64,000 bases of DNA from Leucaena leucocephala (taxonomy: Eukaryota > Streptophyta > Magnoliopsida > Fabales > Fabaceae), in contig CM073557.1 in assembly GCA_037074615.1 (NCBI GenBank), forward strand, positions 12,416,501 to 12,480,500, given 5' to 3'. The notes below the pieces were generated by a model. It ran no database searches and was not told the DNA's origin. It saw only the letters and a list, made by a program, of their open reading frames with translations. Position 1 is the stretch's first letter. Each line of letters begins with the position of its first letter. The position numbers and the translations under genes are program-made. Positions 32,601 to 44,398 of this stretch are shown here, piece by piece.

Positions 32601-32830
32601 CTTTGAAAGAGTTTCATTAGAAATTGGAAACACATTATTTTGATTTTTCTACAATTAATTATTAATTTTCAAAGTGGGTACATGTTCTAGAATTACCAAA
32701 TAAACAGTAAAAGTGAACAGTATTGAGAGCAATTCTTTTGAAAATAAAGGTTTCCAAAGCAAATGATCATATGATTGATTCCAATTACTTCTAATGGAGT
32801 ATAATTGAGGTTAAAAGTAAGGATGTGACA
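29652..32830 (+). repeat. 3' LTR of element C (type 1, 3179 bp)
   Basis: Begins TATCATATCC (first dinucleotide TG changed to TA) and ends GGATGTGACA. It is homologous to both LTRs of A in the opposite orientation and to 38413-41582. The next base is already inside the accessory frame of B, and no PBS follows, so it is not a 5' LTR of B. Confidence 0.93.
30920..30929 (+). promoter_or_regulatory. TATA-like box of element C 3' LTR
   Basis: CTATAAATAC followed by CCCTATTCAG, equivalent to the boxes in A. Confidence 0.62.
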
Positions 32831-33633
32831 AATGATCCTAAGTTTGGGCTTCTTCCAGTAATCCACATACTAGATTCTAGTAATTGAGGTTAGAACTTGA
32901 TAGATTATATAGCTCCTCCACAGGGTCTAATGGAATGGATGAAGCACCAAATGATGATATTTCTGAGGAACCTATTCCAGCCTCTCTTATTAATGATGTA
33001 CCTCTATAAGAAGTTGACCCTAATATAGAAGGGAATGCAGCTCAGGGGGATGATAGATACATAGTATACCCCCAGGAAGAACAGTATGGTGAGGGTTATT
33101 CCTATGTTGTGGGTAATGCAAAACCTGCACATAGACAGCTTGTTGATGTAGATATTCCTGGTCTAAGCCAAGTACCCAACCCAACTGATATTACTGGACC
33201 TAGTTGTGTACTAGACCAGGCTGATATCCCAAGTCCTAATAGAACAAAGAAGCCAATAGTAGAGATATACTTGGACAACAACAAGGTTATAGAGCTAACC
33301 CTAGGGAGGAATATGAATGAAGAACGATTTGAGAAAGTTATGGAAATGGCTAGGCAGCTGTATGACCTCAAACGACAATTAGTTAGGGAAGTTGAACAAG
33401 TTTACATAATTTATATGGACTTTATTACCAGAGTATGGGAGGCCTATAAAGCTTATGATCTGAATACTCTTACTCTTCCTTATTAGTTTAAAATTATGGA
33501 TGATATTTTGCCTCTTACTGAAACTTGGAGAGTGGGGTTAAATCAATACTTTGACGAAGAACCCTGTGAGACCATTTCATAGTGGATCTCCATGGTAGAG
33601 GAGTTTGTCAGGTTTACTTATAAGAAAGAGTAG
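32831..33633 (+). pseudogene. Accessory frame upstream of gag in element B (partial, broken)
   Basis: Matches the accessory frame of A from DPKFGLLPVI onward: EGYSYVVGNAKP, DVDIPGLSQVPNPTD, TKKPIVEIYL, VIELTLG, then TLPY, a TAG at 33484-33486 where Trp is expected, IMDDILPLTETW and a second stop at 33580-33582, ending at 33631-33633. One longer open part (33109-33486) covers 125 residues. A frame change occurs before 33109. The repeats of D-I-P-G are fewer than in A. Function unknown. Confidence 0.82.
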
Positions 33634-33828
33634 TGTAATGGTTATACATAGGAATGCTAGTACTGTTTATGTACTTACAAACAATGATGAGGATGCTGTT
33701 GTGTATGTACCTATATTATGCATGAAAGATCAATGCAATGCTACTGAACTTATTGTATGTTATGTTTTGAATGAAGTATATGTTATGTTAATTATGGTAT
33801 TCCTTTCCTATTTCAATAGTAAAATAAA

Positions 33829-34925
33829 ATGGTAAGAATGAGAAGAACTATTTCCTTAGGGAGAACCCCAGAACCCAGGGGACATTAATCAACTAATTTT
33901 AGAATGATTAGAGTAGCAACAGAAGATGATCAAAGAAATGCGAGTAGCTTAACGAAGAAATGATCATGAAAGAGAAGCTGCTATAGTAGCCGCTGTACCA
34001 GAAGTAGTAGAGAATCTAAGGTATCTAGAATTTGCAGACGTAGCTAATACAGAACCATAAATAGTACAACAGACAGTAGAGCCACCAAGGCAGATGGGGT
34101 AGGTGGTTGACCCCACTAGTATTCAATAGTGGATGACTAAATTCTATAAGCATAGTCCTCCAACGTTTGAGGGGACGTTTAATGTACAAAAAGTAAAAGA
34201 TTGGATTAGCTGACTAGAGAAGAACTTCAGGGTACTGGATTGTCCATCGAAAAGTAAAGCCCATATGGCAATCTATCAGTTAGAAAGGGATGCATATCGA
34301 TAATGGAGGAACACCGAGCTGTTACTACAGGCTAGAAATATTCCTATCACCTAGGAAGTGTTTCTTGAGCAATTTTATGAGAAGTATTTCCCTCAGTCGG
34401 TATGGGATGAGAGAGAAGCGGTTATATTGAGACAACGAGAGAGAGAATCTTTTGATGAGTACATGGCTAAGTTCATTCATCTTTTCTAATATTCCACTTA
34501 TATGTAACAAGTGGATGATGATAGAGGGAATGATAATGGGACTAAATGTTACTCTAAAAGAGAAGATGACTCCCCAGCAATATAGTCAATTCAATAAAGC
34601 AGTGGAGGTCTGCAGAATAATTGAGAATAGTTTGAATCATCGAATGCTAAAGAAACTAGTAAGCAGACAGAATGTTATTCTTGAAAGAACTAGTTAGAAT
34701 AGAGATGCGGTCGGTGGTAATGGCTATTACAGAAAGAGGAAGAGACAATAGCATAACAGAAGGCCTACTTGAGGGAACTTCTAAGGCAATACAAGTAATA
34801 GAGACTCGAGGTTCAGAGTATGTGACAAGTGCAGAAAGAACTATGGATAAACCGTGCTTGATGGGACAAAATGTCTGTTACATATATGGAAAGCCTGGAC
34901 TTTTTCCAATAATTGTCCTCAGGCA
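33829..34925 (+). pseudogene. gag: gag of element B (broken)
   Basis: Begins at MVRMRRT, equivalent to the start in A, and shifts frame within 60 bases. Recognisable blocks are DINQLILE, TFEGTFNVQKVKDWIS, QARNIPIT, VFLEQFYEKYFPQSVWDERE, ESFDEYMAKFIH, QFNKAVEVCRIIENSLNHRM and a decayed zinc knuckle near 34870-34920 in a shifted frame. Stops where Trp or Gln is expected are frequent. Confidence 0.87.
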
Positions 34926-35590
34926 ATGAATGATCAAAGGCCATGAACTCAAGGGCGAGTGTTCAAACTGACAAGGAAAGATGCCCAAAGGTCACCCGAG
35001 ATGATACAAGGTACCATCTATCTCAATAAGCACTCTGTGATTGCGAAGTTTGATTCGGGTGCAATTCATTCCTTTGTTTCCTATGAATGTGGTAAATGGT
35101 TAGGCCTTAAAATTAGCAAGTTGTATTATGCCATATGTGTGACAACCCCTACAAATGCTAGAGTAGTTACGTCAAATAGCTGCCTAAATAGCATTATTTG
35201 ATATGAGCATTGTTGCATTACTATATACCTAATATGTATGCCCTTTCATGAGATTGATGTCATAATTAGATTGAACTGGTTATCTGCCAACAATGTGATT
35301 CTAGATTGTAAGAACAAAACTCTAGTTCTTTGTCCACAAGTCACAAATATGGATCCAGAAGTGAGACTAAATTTCATAACAGAAGCTCAGGCAGATAAAT
35401 ATTTACGAAAAGGATGTCAATGATATATGGTATTCTTTTCTGTTCAAACAGAAGTAGAAGAAGGGATTGAAATGATTCCAGTAGTTAAAGAATTTCCTGA
35501 AGTCTTTCTGAATGATATTCAAGGAACACCTCCAGAATGAGAAGTAGAGTTTGCAATCGACGTTATACTTGGAGCTGGACCAGTATCCAA
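34926..35590 (+). pseudogene. pol: Protease region of element B
   Basis: Two open stretches (34959-35201, 35238-35423) carry FDSGAIHSFVSYECGKWLG with the active-site Asp-Ser-Gly and then EIDVIIRLNWLSANN. The stop between them lies at 35199-35201. The segment ends before the RT lead-in at EVEFAIDV. Confidence 0.86.
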
Positions 35591-36240
35591 AGCCCCATAT
35601 CGTATGGATCCCAACAAGATGATTGAACTAAAGAAGCAGATTGAGGAGCTTTTATTCATCCGACCCAATGTTTCTTTGTGGGGTGCTCTAGTGTTATTTG
35701 TTTAAAAAAAGGATGGTAGTCTCATATTATGCATTGACTATAGGGAGTTGAATAATATTATTGTTAAGAATAAGTACCCTCTTCCTCAGATTGATGATCT
35801 ATTGGACCAGTTAGTAGGAGCAAGTTTATTCTCTGAGATTGATCTGAGATCAGGTTATCACCAACTTATAATCAAAGCAGATGACATTTCTAAGATTGCG
35901 TTCAGGACTCGCTATGGTCATTTTGAATTTTTAGTAATGCCCTTTGGTCTGACAAATACACTTGCAATTTTTATGGATTATATTAACAGAATCTTTAGGC
36001 CTTATCTATATCAGTTTGTTGTGGTATTCATTGATGATATTTTAGTGTACTCTAAATCTGCAGAAGAGCATGAAGAGAATTTGAGAATTGTTCTTAGTAC
36101 TCTTAAAGAAATGTGACACTATGCTAAGCTTAGTAAATGTGAGTTGTGGCTTCAAGAAGTCAAAATTTTCAGACATGTCATATCCCATGAAGGGGTAGTT
36201 GTAGATCCTAGCAAAGTTGAAGCAGTGTTAAGCTGCGAAC
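35591..36240 (+). pseudogene. pol: Reverse transcriptase of element B (broken)
   Basis: The best-preserved gypsy RT on the plus strand: 35748-36116 is open over KNKYPLPQIDDLLDQLVGAS, DLRSGYHQL, GHFEFLVMPFGLTN and FIDDILVYS (FIDD at 36027-36038), then stops. Upstream, an in-frame stop lies where PVFVKKKDGSL-type sequence is expected (35704). Downstream, CELWLQEVKIFRHVISHEG continues the thumb. Confidence 0.88.
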
Positions 36241-36800
36241 AACTAAGGACAGTGACGGAGATCAGAAGTTTTTTGGGGTTAGCAGGGTATTATAGAAGAT
36301 TTATTAAGGACTTTTCTCGAATTACTCTATCATTAACCAAGCTGATGAGAAAGAACCAGCAATTCAAGTGGGATGAGAAGTGTGAAGCTAGTTTTCAAGA
36401 ATTAAAGCAGAGATTAACCATGACTCCTGGGCTGATTATACAAGACCCAACTTAGACTTATGTAGTCTATATTGATGCTAGTAAGCAGGGGTTGGGATAT
36501 GTATTCATGCAGCAGGGTTGAGTGGTAGCCTACGCTTCTCAGCAGCTAAAGGCACATGAAGAAAACTATCCCACTCATGATATAGAGCTTACATCGGTAA
36601 TGTATGCTCTCAAGATTTGGAGACATTACCTGTATAGAGCTACCATAGAGCTGTATTGTGATCACAAAAGCCTAAAGTATTTGCAAGATCAGAAAGAATT
36701 GAACATGAGGCATCAGAGATGGATGGAATTTCTGAAGGATTATGATTTCTAGATCAAGTACCATCCAGGAAAAGCAAATATGGTAGCTGATGCCTTAAAC
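36241..36800 (+). pseudogene. pol: RNase H of element B (broken)
   Basis: Contains IRSFLGLAGYYRRFIKDFSR, VYIDASKQGLGYVF (Thr to Ile beside the first Asp), VVAYASQQLKAHEENYP, CDHKSLKYLQDQKELN and HPGKANMVADAL. Stops lie at 36453, 36519 and 36750. Confidence 0.86.
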
Positions 36801-38359
36801 CAAAAGGTAGTGCAGGTGGCAAGTCTAATAATCAAAGAGCTAGATTAATAGAAGATGTTCGAGATTAGAGTCCTTTATATCAAATACAAACAACATACAA
36901 CTCTTATGGAGGAATGCAGATTAAAGCTTTCATTGAGGATGAGATAAAAGAAGCCAGGAGTATGATAAGCTCACAATAATTTTCAAGAATAAGCTGCAAA
37001 GAGGGGAAACTAAAAATTTTGATGTCTCCCAGGATGGGTTGCTACTATTTAGGGGATGACCATATATTCCCAATGTAATAGGATCAAGAGAGAAGATCTT
37101 AGATGAGGTGCATAAAAGCCGATATACGGTACATCCAGGTATGACCAAGATGTATCATGATGTTAAAAGATTATTTTGGTGGCCTGGATTAAAGAAGGAT
37201 GTTGTGGCTTATGTGTCGAAGTGCTTAACATGTCAGAAGGTGAAAGTTGAGCACCAAAAGCCAGCAGGAAAGTTACAACTACTAGACATACCTGAGTGAA
37301 AATAGGACAGTATTGCCATGGATTTTTGTTAAAGGACTGCCCATGACTTCCACTAAGCATGATGCAATATGGATAGTAATTGATTGATTGACAAAGTCGG
37401 CGCATTTCCTGGCAATCAACAAGAATGATTCTCTTCAGAAATTGACAAAACTATATGTAAAGGAGATTGTTAGATTACATGGTATCCCAAGTAGTATTAT
37501 ATCTAATAGAGATCCTCGATTTATGTCAAATTTTTTGTGGGCTTTGCATAAATAAATGGACACTACTCTTAGATTTAGTACAGCGTATCATCCTTAAACA
37601 TATGGTCAATCTGAGAGAACGATCCAGACACTAGAGGATATGTTGGGAGCATGCATTTTGGATTTCAAACAGAGTTTGGATGTCCATCTACCATTGATAG
37701 AGTTTACATATAACAACAGTTATCAGGCTAGTACTCAGATAGCCCCATTTGAAGCACTTTATGGATGAAAGTGTATATCTCCCTTATGTTAGGTAGAGTT
37801 GAGTGAAAGAAGGATGTTTGGTCCCAATATAGTATATCAGACAGTAGCATAGATCGATAAGATTAGGAAAAGATTCTTGACATCTCAAAGTAGATAGAAG
37901 AGTTACGCAGATGTCAGAAGGAAGCCGATGGAGTTTGAAGAAGGGGAACATGTATTCCTTAAGTTAACTACAACTACAGGAGTCGGGCGATCAATTAAAC
38001 TAAAGAAGTTACATCCTAGATACATTGGGGCATTCCAGATCCTCACAAGAATAGGATCAATGGCTTACAAGTTAGCTCTTCCTCTAAATCTCAGCAAGAT
38101 CCATAATGTATTCCATGTTTCCCAGTTAAAGAAGTATGTTCCAGATCCATCTCATGAGATTGAGCAGGATGATATTGCACTATGAGATGACCTAACCTAC
38201 AAAGTCAGACTAGTATAGATTATAGATCGAAAGGTCAAGCAGTTGCAAAATAAACAAATCTCTCTAGTTAAGGTGGTGTGGAAGGGATTAACTAAGAATG
38301 AGGCTACCTAGGAAGCAGAGGAGCAGATAAAGGAAGCATATCCTAAATTATTTCCTTAG
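36801..38359 (+). pseudogene. pol: Integrase and chromodomain-like tail of element B (broken)
   Basis: Zinc region HPGMTKMYHDVKRLFWWPG and CLTCQK is intact in 37108-37299. The first catalytic Asp (AMDF) is followed by a frame change; ISNRDPRF shows the second catalytic Asp changed to Asn. The C-terminal domain is open at 37928-38185 (KKLHPRYIGAFQIL, HVSQLKKYVPDPSHEIEQDD), then a stop, then the chromodomain-like tail with stops, ending at 38357-38359. Confidence 0.87.
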
Positions 38360-38398
38360 TATATATGTAACATAAATTTCAAGGATGAAATTTATTTT

Positions 38399-38412
38399 AA
38401 GGGGGAGAGAAA
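38399..38412 (+). other. Polypurine tract of element B
   Basis: AAGGGGGAGAGAAA directly before the 3' LTR, identical to that of A. Confidence 0.9.
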
Positions 38413-41400
38413 TATCATATCCCTAATTTTCTGATCTGATGTATATGTACAGTTTATATAAAATAGACATGAGATTCTTGGAATAAACTGTATCAGATTG
38501 AGGAAGGAAAGAGAGGGATTATCAACTAAGGAAAATATAGGGACCTAAATGAAAATTATAAAAGGTTAGAGGCAAAAAGTGAAAGAAGAAACAAAAGGAG
38601 GGACCTAAATGCAATTAACCAAAAGTATAGGGACCAAAATGTAATTAAGCGAAAGTTCAGGGACGTAAATGTAATTATGAGAAAGTTGAACTGAAAAAGG
38701 CTAAAAAATGCCCAGAATCATATTAGTCCCAAATTTTACTAGTAGATAGATAAAATTATTCTAGTCAGTTTAACGCAACACAGAATTTTGATTTGGGGTC
38801 CCCGATTAATTGATATAAATTCCTGAAGTTAGAAGGAATTATTACAATATCTTTTAGACCTCAAAATCAGATGGAACCTTACAGTAAATTCCTATATTTA
38901 ATATAAGAATTTATAAAATTGACAGAGTTAAAAAAGGAATCCTGTAAAATTCTTATGGGATTTTACAATAGAATAAAATACCCAATAAATATGGTTAGGA
39001 GAAATGTCTTGGGATTTATGCCATAAAGGTAATAGACCAATATCAAGGCCTAAATGGCATCCCAATAGGCCCAATAAGGTGTTTAGACAATCAAGTGGGA
39101 CAGAGTCTAGAGCAACCCAGAAAAAGTGTGAAATCACGAAAATACCCCTAGATGGCCATATTGTTCCAGTGATGGATAGAGGGCATTTTGGATAGGCCAA
39201 AAACATCCAAGATAGTGTAAAGATTATTAGTTAGACCCAGTATACTCCCTGAGCCAATATAAAGAGGTGTGAAATGACAATTTTACCCTTAGGGTTAATA
39301 TAGTGCATGGAAGAGCACCAAGGGTATTTTGGTCATTTCTCAAGGGATGTATGGCAGATAAATACCCAGTCTAACAATGTCAATGGTATGAGAAACCTAG
39401 ACACTAGTTTCTAGGAGAGAATACATATTCTAGAATATTATAAAAATTAGGAACATAAAACAGTATAGTTGTTATGAAACTACTCCGATCAGTATCGGCT
39501 GGACTAAAATTTTCTATTAGTATATTTACCTTTTTCCAGCCAAACATGACCCTGAATGATGTCATGCATGGCATCAAGCTTAAGCATTCTAGGGCAAGCT
39601 TGGTTCAAGAATGAATATAGACCATTAGATCAAATAGTAACTAAACTAATCTTGGCTATTCATTTCAACCCAAGATTTTCTATAAATACCCCCCAAACCA
39701 TATTGGATTTGGCATGCATGGTACCTTAGGGAACCTCTAGCCAAATTACAATTGAAGCAAGAAAGAAGCACCCAACTTGGAGCAACAAGCAAGGTAACTA
39801 TCTCCCTTGTTCTTGGACTTTAATCTAGCAAGTTAGCTATTGGTTTTAAGGGTTTTTTTTTGGCCTATTTCCCTTGAGGTTGCTGTTGTAAGTGCTGTCC
39901 ACATGTGATAAGAATATGAGCTTTATGTTATGGATAGTTTAGACAAGCTTCAACAATCTAGAATCAAGTGGTATAAAATTGGAAAATCAAGTATGCTTAT
40001 AGTTAGAGTTTTGAGTTAATGGCTGCTACTGTATGTATCACTATTCATATGTTGGAATTTCATGATTTTGATGCTTTCAATAAGTTTAAAAGGGAAAATT
40101 GTGTGGGGATAAAGTAGGAGAACAAGTGTTGGAAGCATTGGAATCAAAATGTGAATTTTTGGAAAATCAAGGGTTCGCTTCAGTTTGGTACAGCAGCTCA
40201 TGGGAGTGTTTTGATTTTAGAAATTCTGGTTTCATATTTGGATTCTACGTGAAAAATTATATGCGAATGAACCATGAGAATTTATTTTAGAAAGATGGAA
40301 GTATAAAACATAAAATAGGAAAAGAATGGAAGTTAGTGAAAACCTAGTCTTGGAATTGTGTTCAAGTTGAGTTGTAACTTGATGTTACCATGTAATGGCT
40401 AGGTTTTGACATTTGTGAGGGAAGGAAATCATCTCAAGAATACTCTGTCAAGGATAGCTAAAGATGTAGCAAGAATACCTAACTATAGTTTCATGTTTGC
40501 TTTCTTGTTAGTTATGGTGTTTGGTTGAGCTTGAGAATATGCCATTATATTTATGATAGTGTATGAATGATTGCAACTCCTTGCAACTAATGTTATGACA
40601 ATATGAATGTTAGAGTTTGCTTATATGCTATTATGAAGTAGCTCCCATCTCATGATAACATGTTAAGCATCCAATTAATCTTGCATAATATTATAGTTTG
40701 TATGACTTGCTATTGGGATTTCCATGAAATCTCATTCTTTCCATATGCATAACCTTGTCATAGGTGCTGGAAAATCTCAAGGAAAAAGGTTAAACATAGA
40801 TGGTTAAACTTGTATAATAAGTTATATTGGTTACTTGACACTATGGAAGGACATGATGGTGTGCATAGCGTATGATCATGTAGTTGTATCCTGAGGCTGT
40901 AACTTTGTGATGATGTTTACGATGCCTTAACCAATGAGTTTGAACTTGAAATTTGTAATGGTAATAGATAAGATATAGATCTTTAAATGAGCATTAATAA
41001 CGCCTCAATTGGTTAAGTATTCTATTTTTTATGATTTTTCAAAATTTGAGTTAAAATCTGGAATATAGATAAAGTAAGCACTAGAGGCAGTAACGTTCTG
41101 ATGTTAATTTCATATGATAAATGAACGAGTTTTTCTATGAAATTTTATGAGCTTAAAGAACATGTTTGGAGCTTCAAAATCCATAAGTAACACAGCTCAT
41201 TTGGACAAGTAACAAAAGAGAAATGAATTTTAAAGTTTAAGGCAAAGAAACTCGAACTTCCAGATTTGCCAAATGAACAGTATTTTTCAACGAATAAACT
41301 AATTTCATTGAGACAATGGACCCTCAGTTTGACATTTTTCCATCAAAGTTAAATGAAAGAGCTGTCATTAAAAATTTGAACCACCCTATTTCAATTTTGC

Positions 41401-41582
41401 TACATTTAATTATGAATTTTTAAAGTTAGGTATATGTGCTGGATTACCAAATGAACAGTAACCATGAACAGTACCTGAGAAGCAAACTTTTCAAAATGCA
41501 TCTTTCTAGGGCTAAAGGCTATGTAATTGATTCAAATGACTTCCAATTAAGTATAATTGAGGTTAAAAATAAGGATACGACA
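38413..41582 (+). repeat. 3' LTR of element B (type 1, 3170 bp)
   Basis: Begins TATCATATCC, ends GGATACGACA. Homologous to the LTRs of A and C but clearly more diverged than the A pair. It contains a 30-bp periodic array at 38599, 38629 and 38659. The expected target duplication on this side would be TATAT (41583-41587); the partner copy is outside the window. Confidence 0.9.
39680..39689 (+). promoter_or_regulatory. TATA-like box of element B 3' LTR
   Basis: CTATAAATAC followed by CCCCC, at the usual position. Confidence 0.6.
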
Positions 41583-42578
41583 TATATGATATTTGAATGT
41601 TGTGACATGATAAATGATGTTGAATGTTTTGTGAATAACATGTTTTCCATGTCCATGCACTTTTATGCAAAAGTATATAGCATGATGGCATGTCACTAAT
41701 GAAAGAAAATTTAATGAAATTACATATCATGCATTAACATCCATCTTGCATAATTAATTGGTAATGTTTACTATTGAGATTCCCTAGAATCTCACCCTCC
41801 CATAACCAACCAATTTAGGTCAAGCATGAAGGAAAATGTATGCTTGGAGAAGAGCTAAAGAATGGAAGAAAGGAAGTGAAGTAATTGAGATCCTAGCATA
41901 TGCAAGGAATTATCCATGTATGTAAATGCCATGTAAGGTGTCTACTTATGTGATGAAACTGTATGAAATAATTATCGCATATGTATATGGTGTATATGAA
42001 TGCATGAAAGGCAAAAGAGATGGTATGTACATGCTAGAACATTTTTTGGAAGTGAAAGAAAGGAAATTGAAATGCTAAAAACATAGGTTCTAAAATAGTT
42101 TTGTTGTGGCTTCAGTTTTACCTAGCAAATGAATTAATTAACCCACAAAATTTTATAAGCATATAATACACATCCAGATCTTTAAATTCATATGTAATAT
42201 GCTTTATTTGGATGTGTATATCAAGAGAAATGAATTTCCAAAGTTAAGAGATCGATTATGCAATTTCCAGAATTTGCCATATGAATAGTAAAAAGTAACG
42301 ATTTAACTGTATCAATTGGCAAAGTAAATGTCTATATTTATATTTCCCCCCTAAAGATCACTGAAAGATCTTCAATTAGAAATTTGGATCACCTCCATAT
42401 GATTTTTCTACAATTAGTTATGAATTTGTAAATTTGGACTGTAAATATTGAAATCACCAAATGAACAGTACCCGAGAAGTAAATTTTGAAATTTTAATTT
42501 TTGGACTAATGTAATGCTTCCACTATTCAAATATGCTTCTGATTACATACTCTGAGGTGATAAAAGTAGGATGTTTTA
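41583..42578 (+). repeat. 5' LTR of element E, 3' part (type 2)
   Basis: Matches the last 1.0 kb of other type 2 LTRs (for example 28210-29227). It ends AGGATGTTTTA where others end GGATGTTACA, and is followed by TTT and the PBS. The left part was separated by the insertion of B. Confidence 0.9.
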
Positions 42579-42581
42579 TTT

Positions 42582-42599
42582 TGGTATCAGAGCAAAAGG
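42582..42599 (+). other. Primer-binding site of element E
   Basis: TGGTATCAGAGCAAAAGG, three bases after the LTR, nearly identical to the PBS of A. It is an initiator tRNA-Met type site. Confidence 0.92.
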
Positions 42600-43029
42600 T
42601 TATGGCATTAGTACAAAAGAAAGTTTTAGCACATAATAGAGGTTTGGTACAAGATAAACTTGCTCTAATTGGGAACAGAGTATGTAGCGGTTACCTAAGG
42701 CCTAATTGAGGTTGAAGTTGAGGTTAGTAATGGGTTACTTGTTCACAGTCTAACTAAGATTATGGATTGGTGATGGATGCTGGGAAATGAAACATTGAGG
42801 CTTAATAAGAGATACCTTCTCGCCTGTTAATGATCCAGGAGGATAAGGGAAACTTAAAAGTATTAATGGCATAGAGATATGAGCTAGACCCTTCCTCAAT
42901 TAGCTGAAAGAAAGCAGCTAACTTAGTTATGAATTATAGTGAGGCTAAGGAAACATAAGTCCTTTAGGATAGGGACACAAAAGTCTTACAAGCAATGAGA
43001 GATGTTATGGTAGAATGAATATAGCCTAG

Positions 43030-43792
43030 TTAATGTGCAATAGCCTAACATGATAACTATCTCAGATTCCTGAATTGATAAATAGGATCTTGGAGATGTA
43101 AGCTAAAGATTAATAGCCTCAAAATTTTCTTAAGGATTAGTAGAAAGAGATTAAAGAGATATAACATGAGTCTAGGGGAGTGCCCTCTAACCCTAATGTG
43201 AGTTTAATTCCTCTAATGAGAGAACAGATTAAGGCTGAGGAAGTTGAATACTGGTACTGGATTATGGGTAGACTAGACATTATTCCTCCTCCACCAGAGC
43301 TTAAGGATAGATTTGCTATGAGTAATATACAAAGTCCCTTAATGCAGAGATCCAGTTATAGTTTATTACTGTCCCTGTCCATTCTCAAAATCAGGAATAT
43401 GTGATTGTATAGAGAAAGATCAGTGTGATGTTCCTTGTCCTAGTCAACCCCAGCCTTCTTTGCTGAGGACAGATAATATTGACCATACCAGTCTCAAGAA
43501 ACCTGTGGAGAGTGAATTACTCAGTCTAGCTCAAGGAATGGACAGAAATAGAGATCAAGAGCAGTCTGTTTATCTGTAGTTCCTCAATACTGTAGTAGTG
43601 ATGATAAGCAGATATACGATAGAGGGCCTTAACCTAAACCAAGTTTATACTCTTGAAGAGTGACATGAGATGGTAATAAGTCAGATATTGCCATATACCC
43701 CTACATGGCACATAGAGATAAGTGAGCTTTTGACAAATGATCTGCCAATTGATATACAGGGATAGTACTTCTATATGCAGAAGTATTTATAA
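43030..43792 (+). pseudogene. Accessory frame remnant in element E, unknown function
   Basis: Two linked coding-like stretches. The first (about 43045-43330) has IPELINRILEM, then many TAA/TAG codons at places where Gln would fit, and PSNPNVSLIPLMREQIKAEE and RLDIIPPPPELKDRF. The second (about 43530-43792, another frame) aligns with the end of the accessory frame of A: TLEE, a stop, HEMVISQILPYTPTW, then IQG, a stop and YFYMQKYL, against ILPLTATW and DWIYMVGEF in A. The two stops fall on conserved Trp positions. The first stretch has no clear match in A or B. Product and role unknown. Confidence 0.6.
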
Positions 43793-44067
43793 TCCACTAT
43801 TCCCTATAAAAGAATGTAAAAAAGAGTAGGGGCAATATAAATAGTGTAACGTACTTACATAGATGTATGATGGTTATTATGTACCCTGAATATGAAAATT
43901 GACATGTATGTAATATATGTGTAAATGTTATGGTGAGATAAAATGTGAATTGTGATATGATATAATAAGATGATAGTTGGTTGAACATCTATGTGAATAT
44001 GTTCCCAATTTAATGTGATTATGATATATAGATATGAATGAGTTTCAATTTACTTCAATTCATCAAA

Positions 44068-44398
44068 GTCGCGATGTGAAGCAGTTTAGGTCGCGACTAG
44101 AAGTTCCAGAGAAGTTAAGTCGCGATAGTTAAGCCACATATCACGACAAATATTTACATAAGCTTTTGGTCGTGACCAGTAAAGACCATTGGTCATGACA
44201 GGAAGCTCTATGGTCATAGGATATGACTAATGTATAAGCAAATCAGGTCACAATAGAAGATGTCCTATGGTCGCAACTGATGAACACAGAGCTGTTAAGT
44301 CGTGACGAGCAAATGGAGATGGCCACGACTAAAGTTTACAAAGGATATGAGTCGTAACTAGCCAATACTTAGGTCATGACTAGAATGCACATAGACTT
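44068..44398. repeat. Tandem array with GTCGCGAC-like octamers
   Basis: About twelve degenerate copies of the palindromic octamer GTCGCGAC start near 44068, 44090, 44119, 44140, 44169, 44192, 44220, 44247, 44270, 44299, 44322, 44351 and 44383. Spacing alternates near 23 and 29 bases, so the repeat unit is about 52 bp. Variants are mainly GTCGTGAC, GTCATGAC and ATCACGAC, as expected from CpG decay. It lies between the accessory frame and gag remnants of E. Confidence 0.85.

Larger units (their letters stand above)
393..32830 (+). mobile_element. Ty3/gypsy element C, 5'-truncated, split by nested insertions
   Basis: The coding strand is plus. Visible parts are the gag start (393-1072), gag to integrase (22457-25851), the integrase tail (29233-29600), polypurine tract (29638-29651) and 3' LTR (29652-32830). 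Element A occupies 1073-22451 and a solo LTR occupies 25852-29227. The 5' LTR, PBS and upstream frame are missing: an inverted LTR fragment abuts gag at about 392. The 3' LTR ends directly against the middle of the accessory frame of element B, which indicates that C was inserted into B. Removing the nested elements makes the C reading frames line up with those of A and B. Confidence 0.85.
32831..41582 (+). mobile_element. Ty3/gypsy element B, 5' end outside window
   Basis: Plus-strand element: accessory frame (partial), gag, protease, RT, RNase H, integrase with chromodomain-like tail, polypurine tract and 3' LTR. It starts abruptly at the right end of C, inside the accessory frame; its 5' LTR, PBS and first part of that frame must lie left of the window if C is nested in it. 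To the right it ends inside a type 2 LTR, so B was inserted into element E. Many stops make it inactive. Confidence 0.85.

Noticed and set aside
29652..32830. Reading this LTR as the 5' LTR of element B
   Set aside because: No PBS follows; the next base is in the middle of the accessory frame of B, while a polypurine tract of C precedes the LTR.
41436..41699. 87-residue frame across the end of the B LTR
   Set aside because: It spans the junction between two different LTRs and so is accidental.
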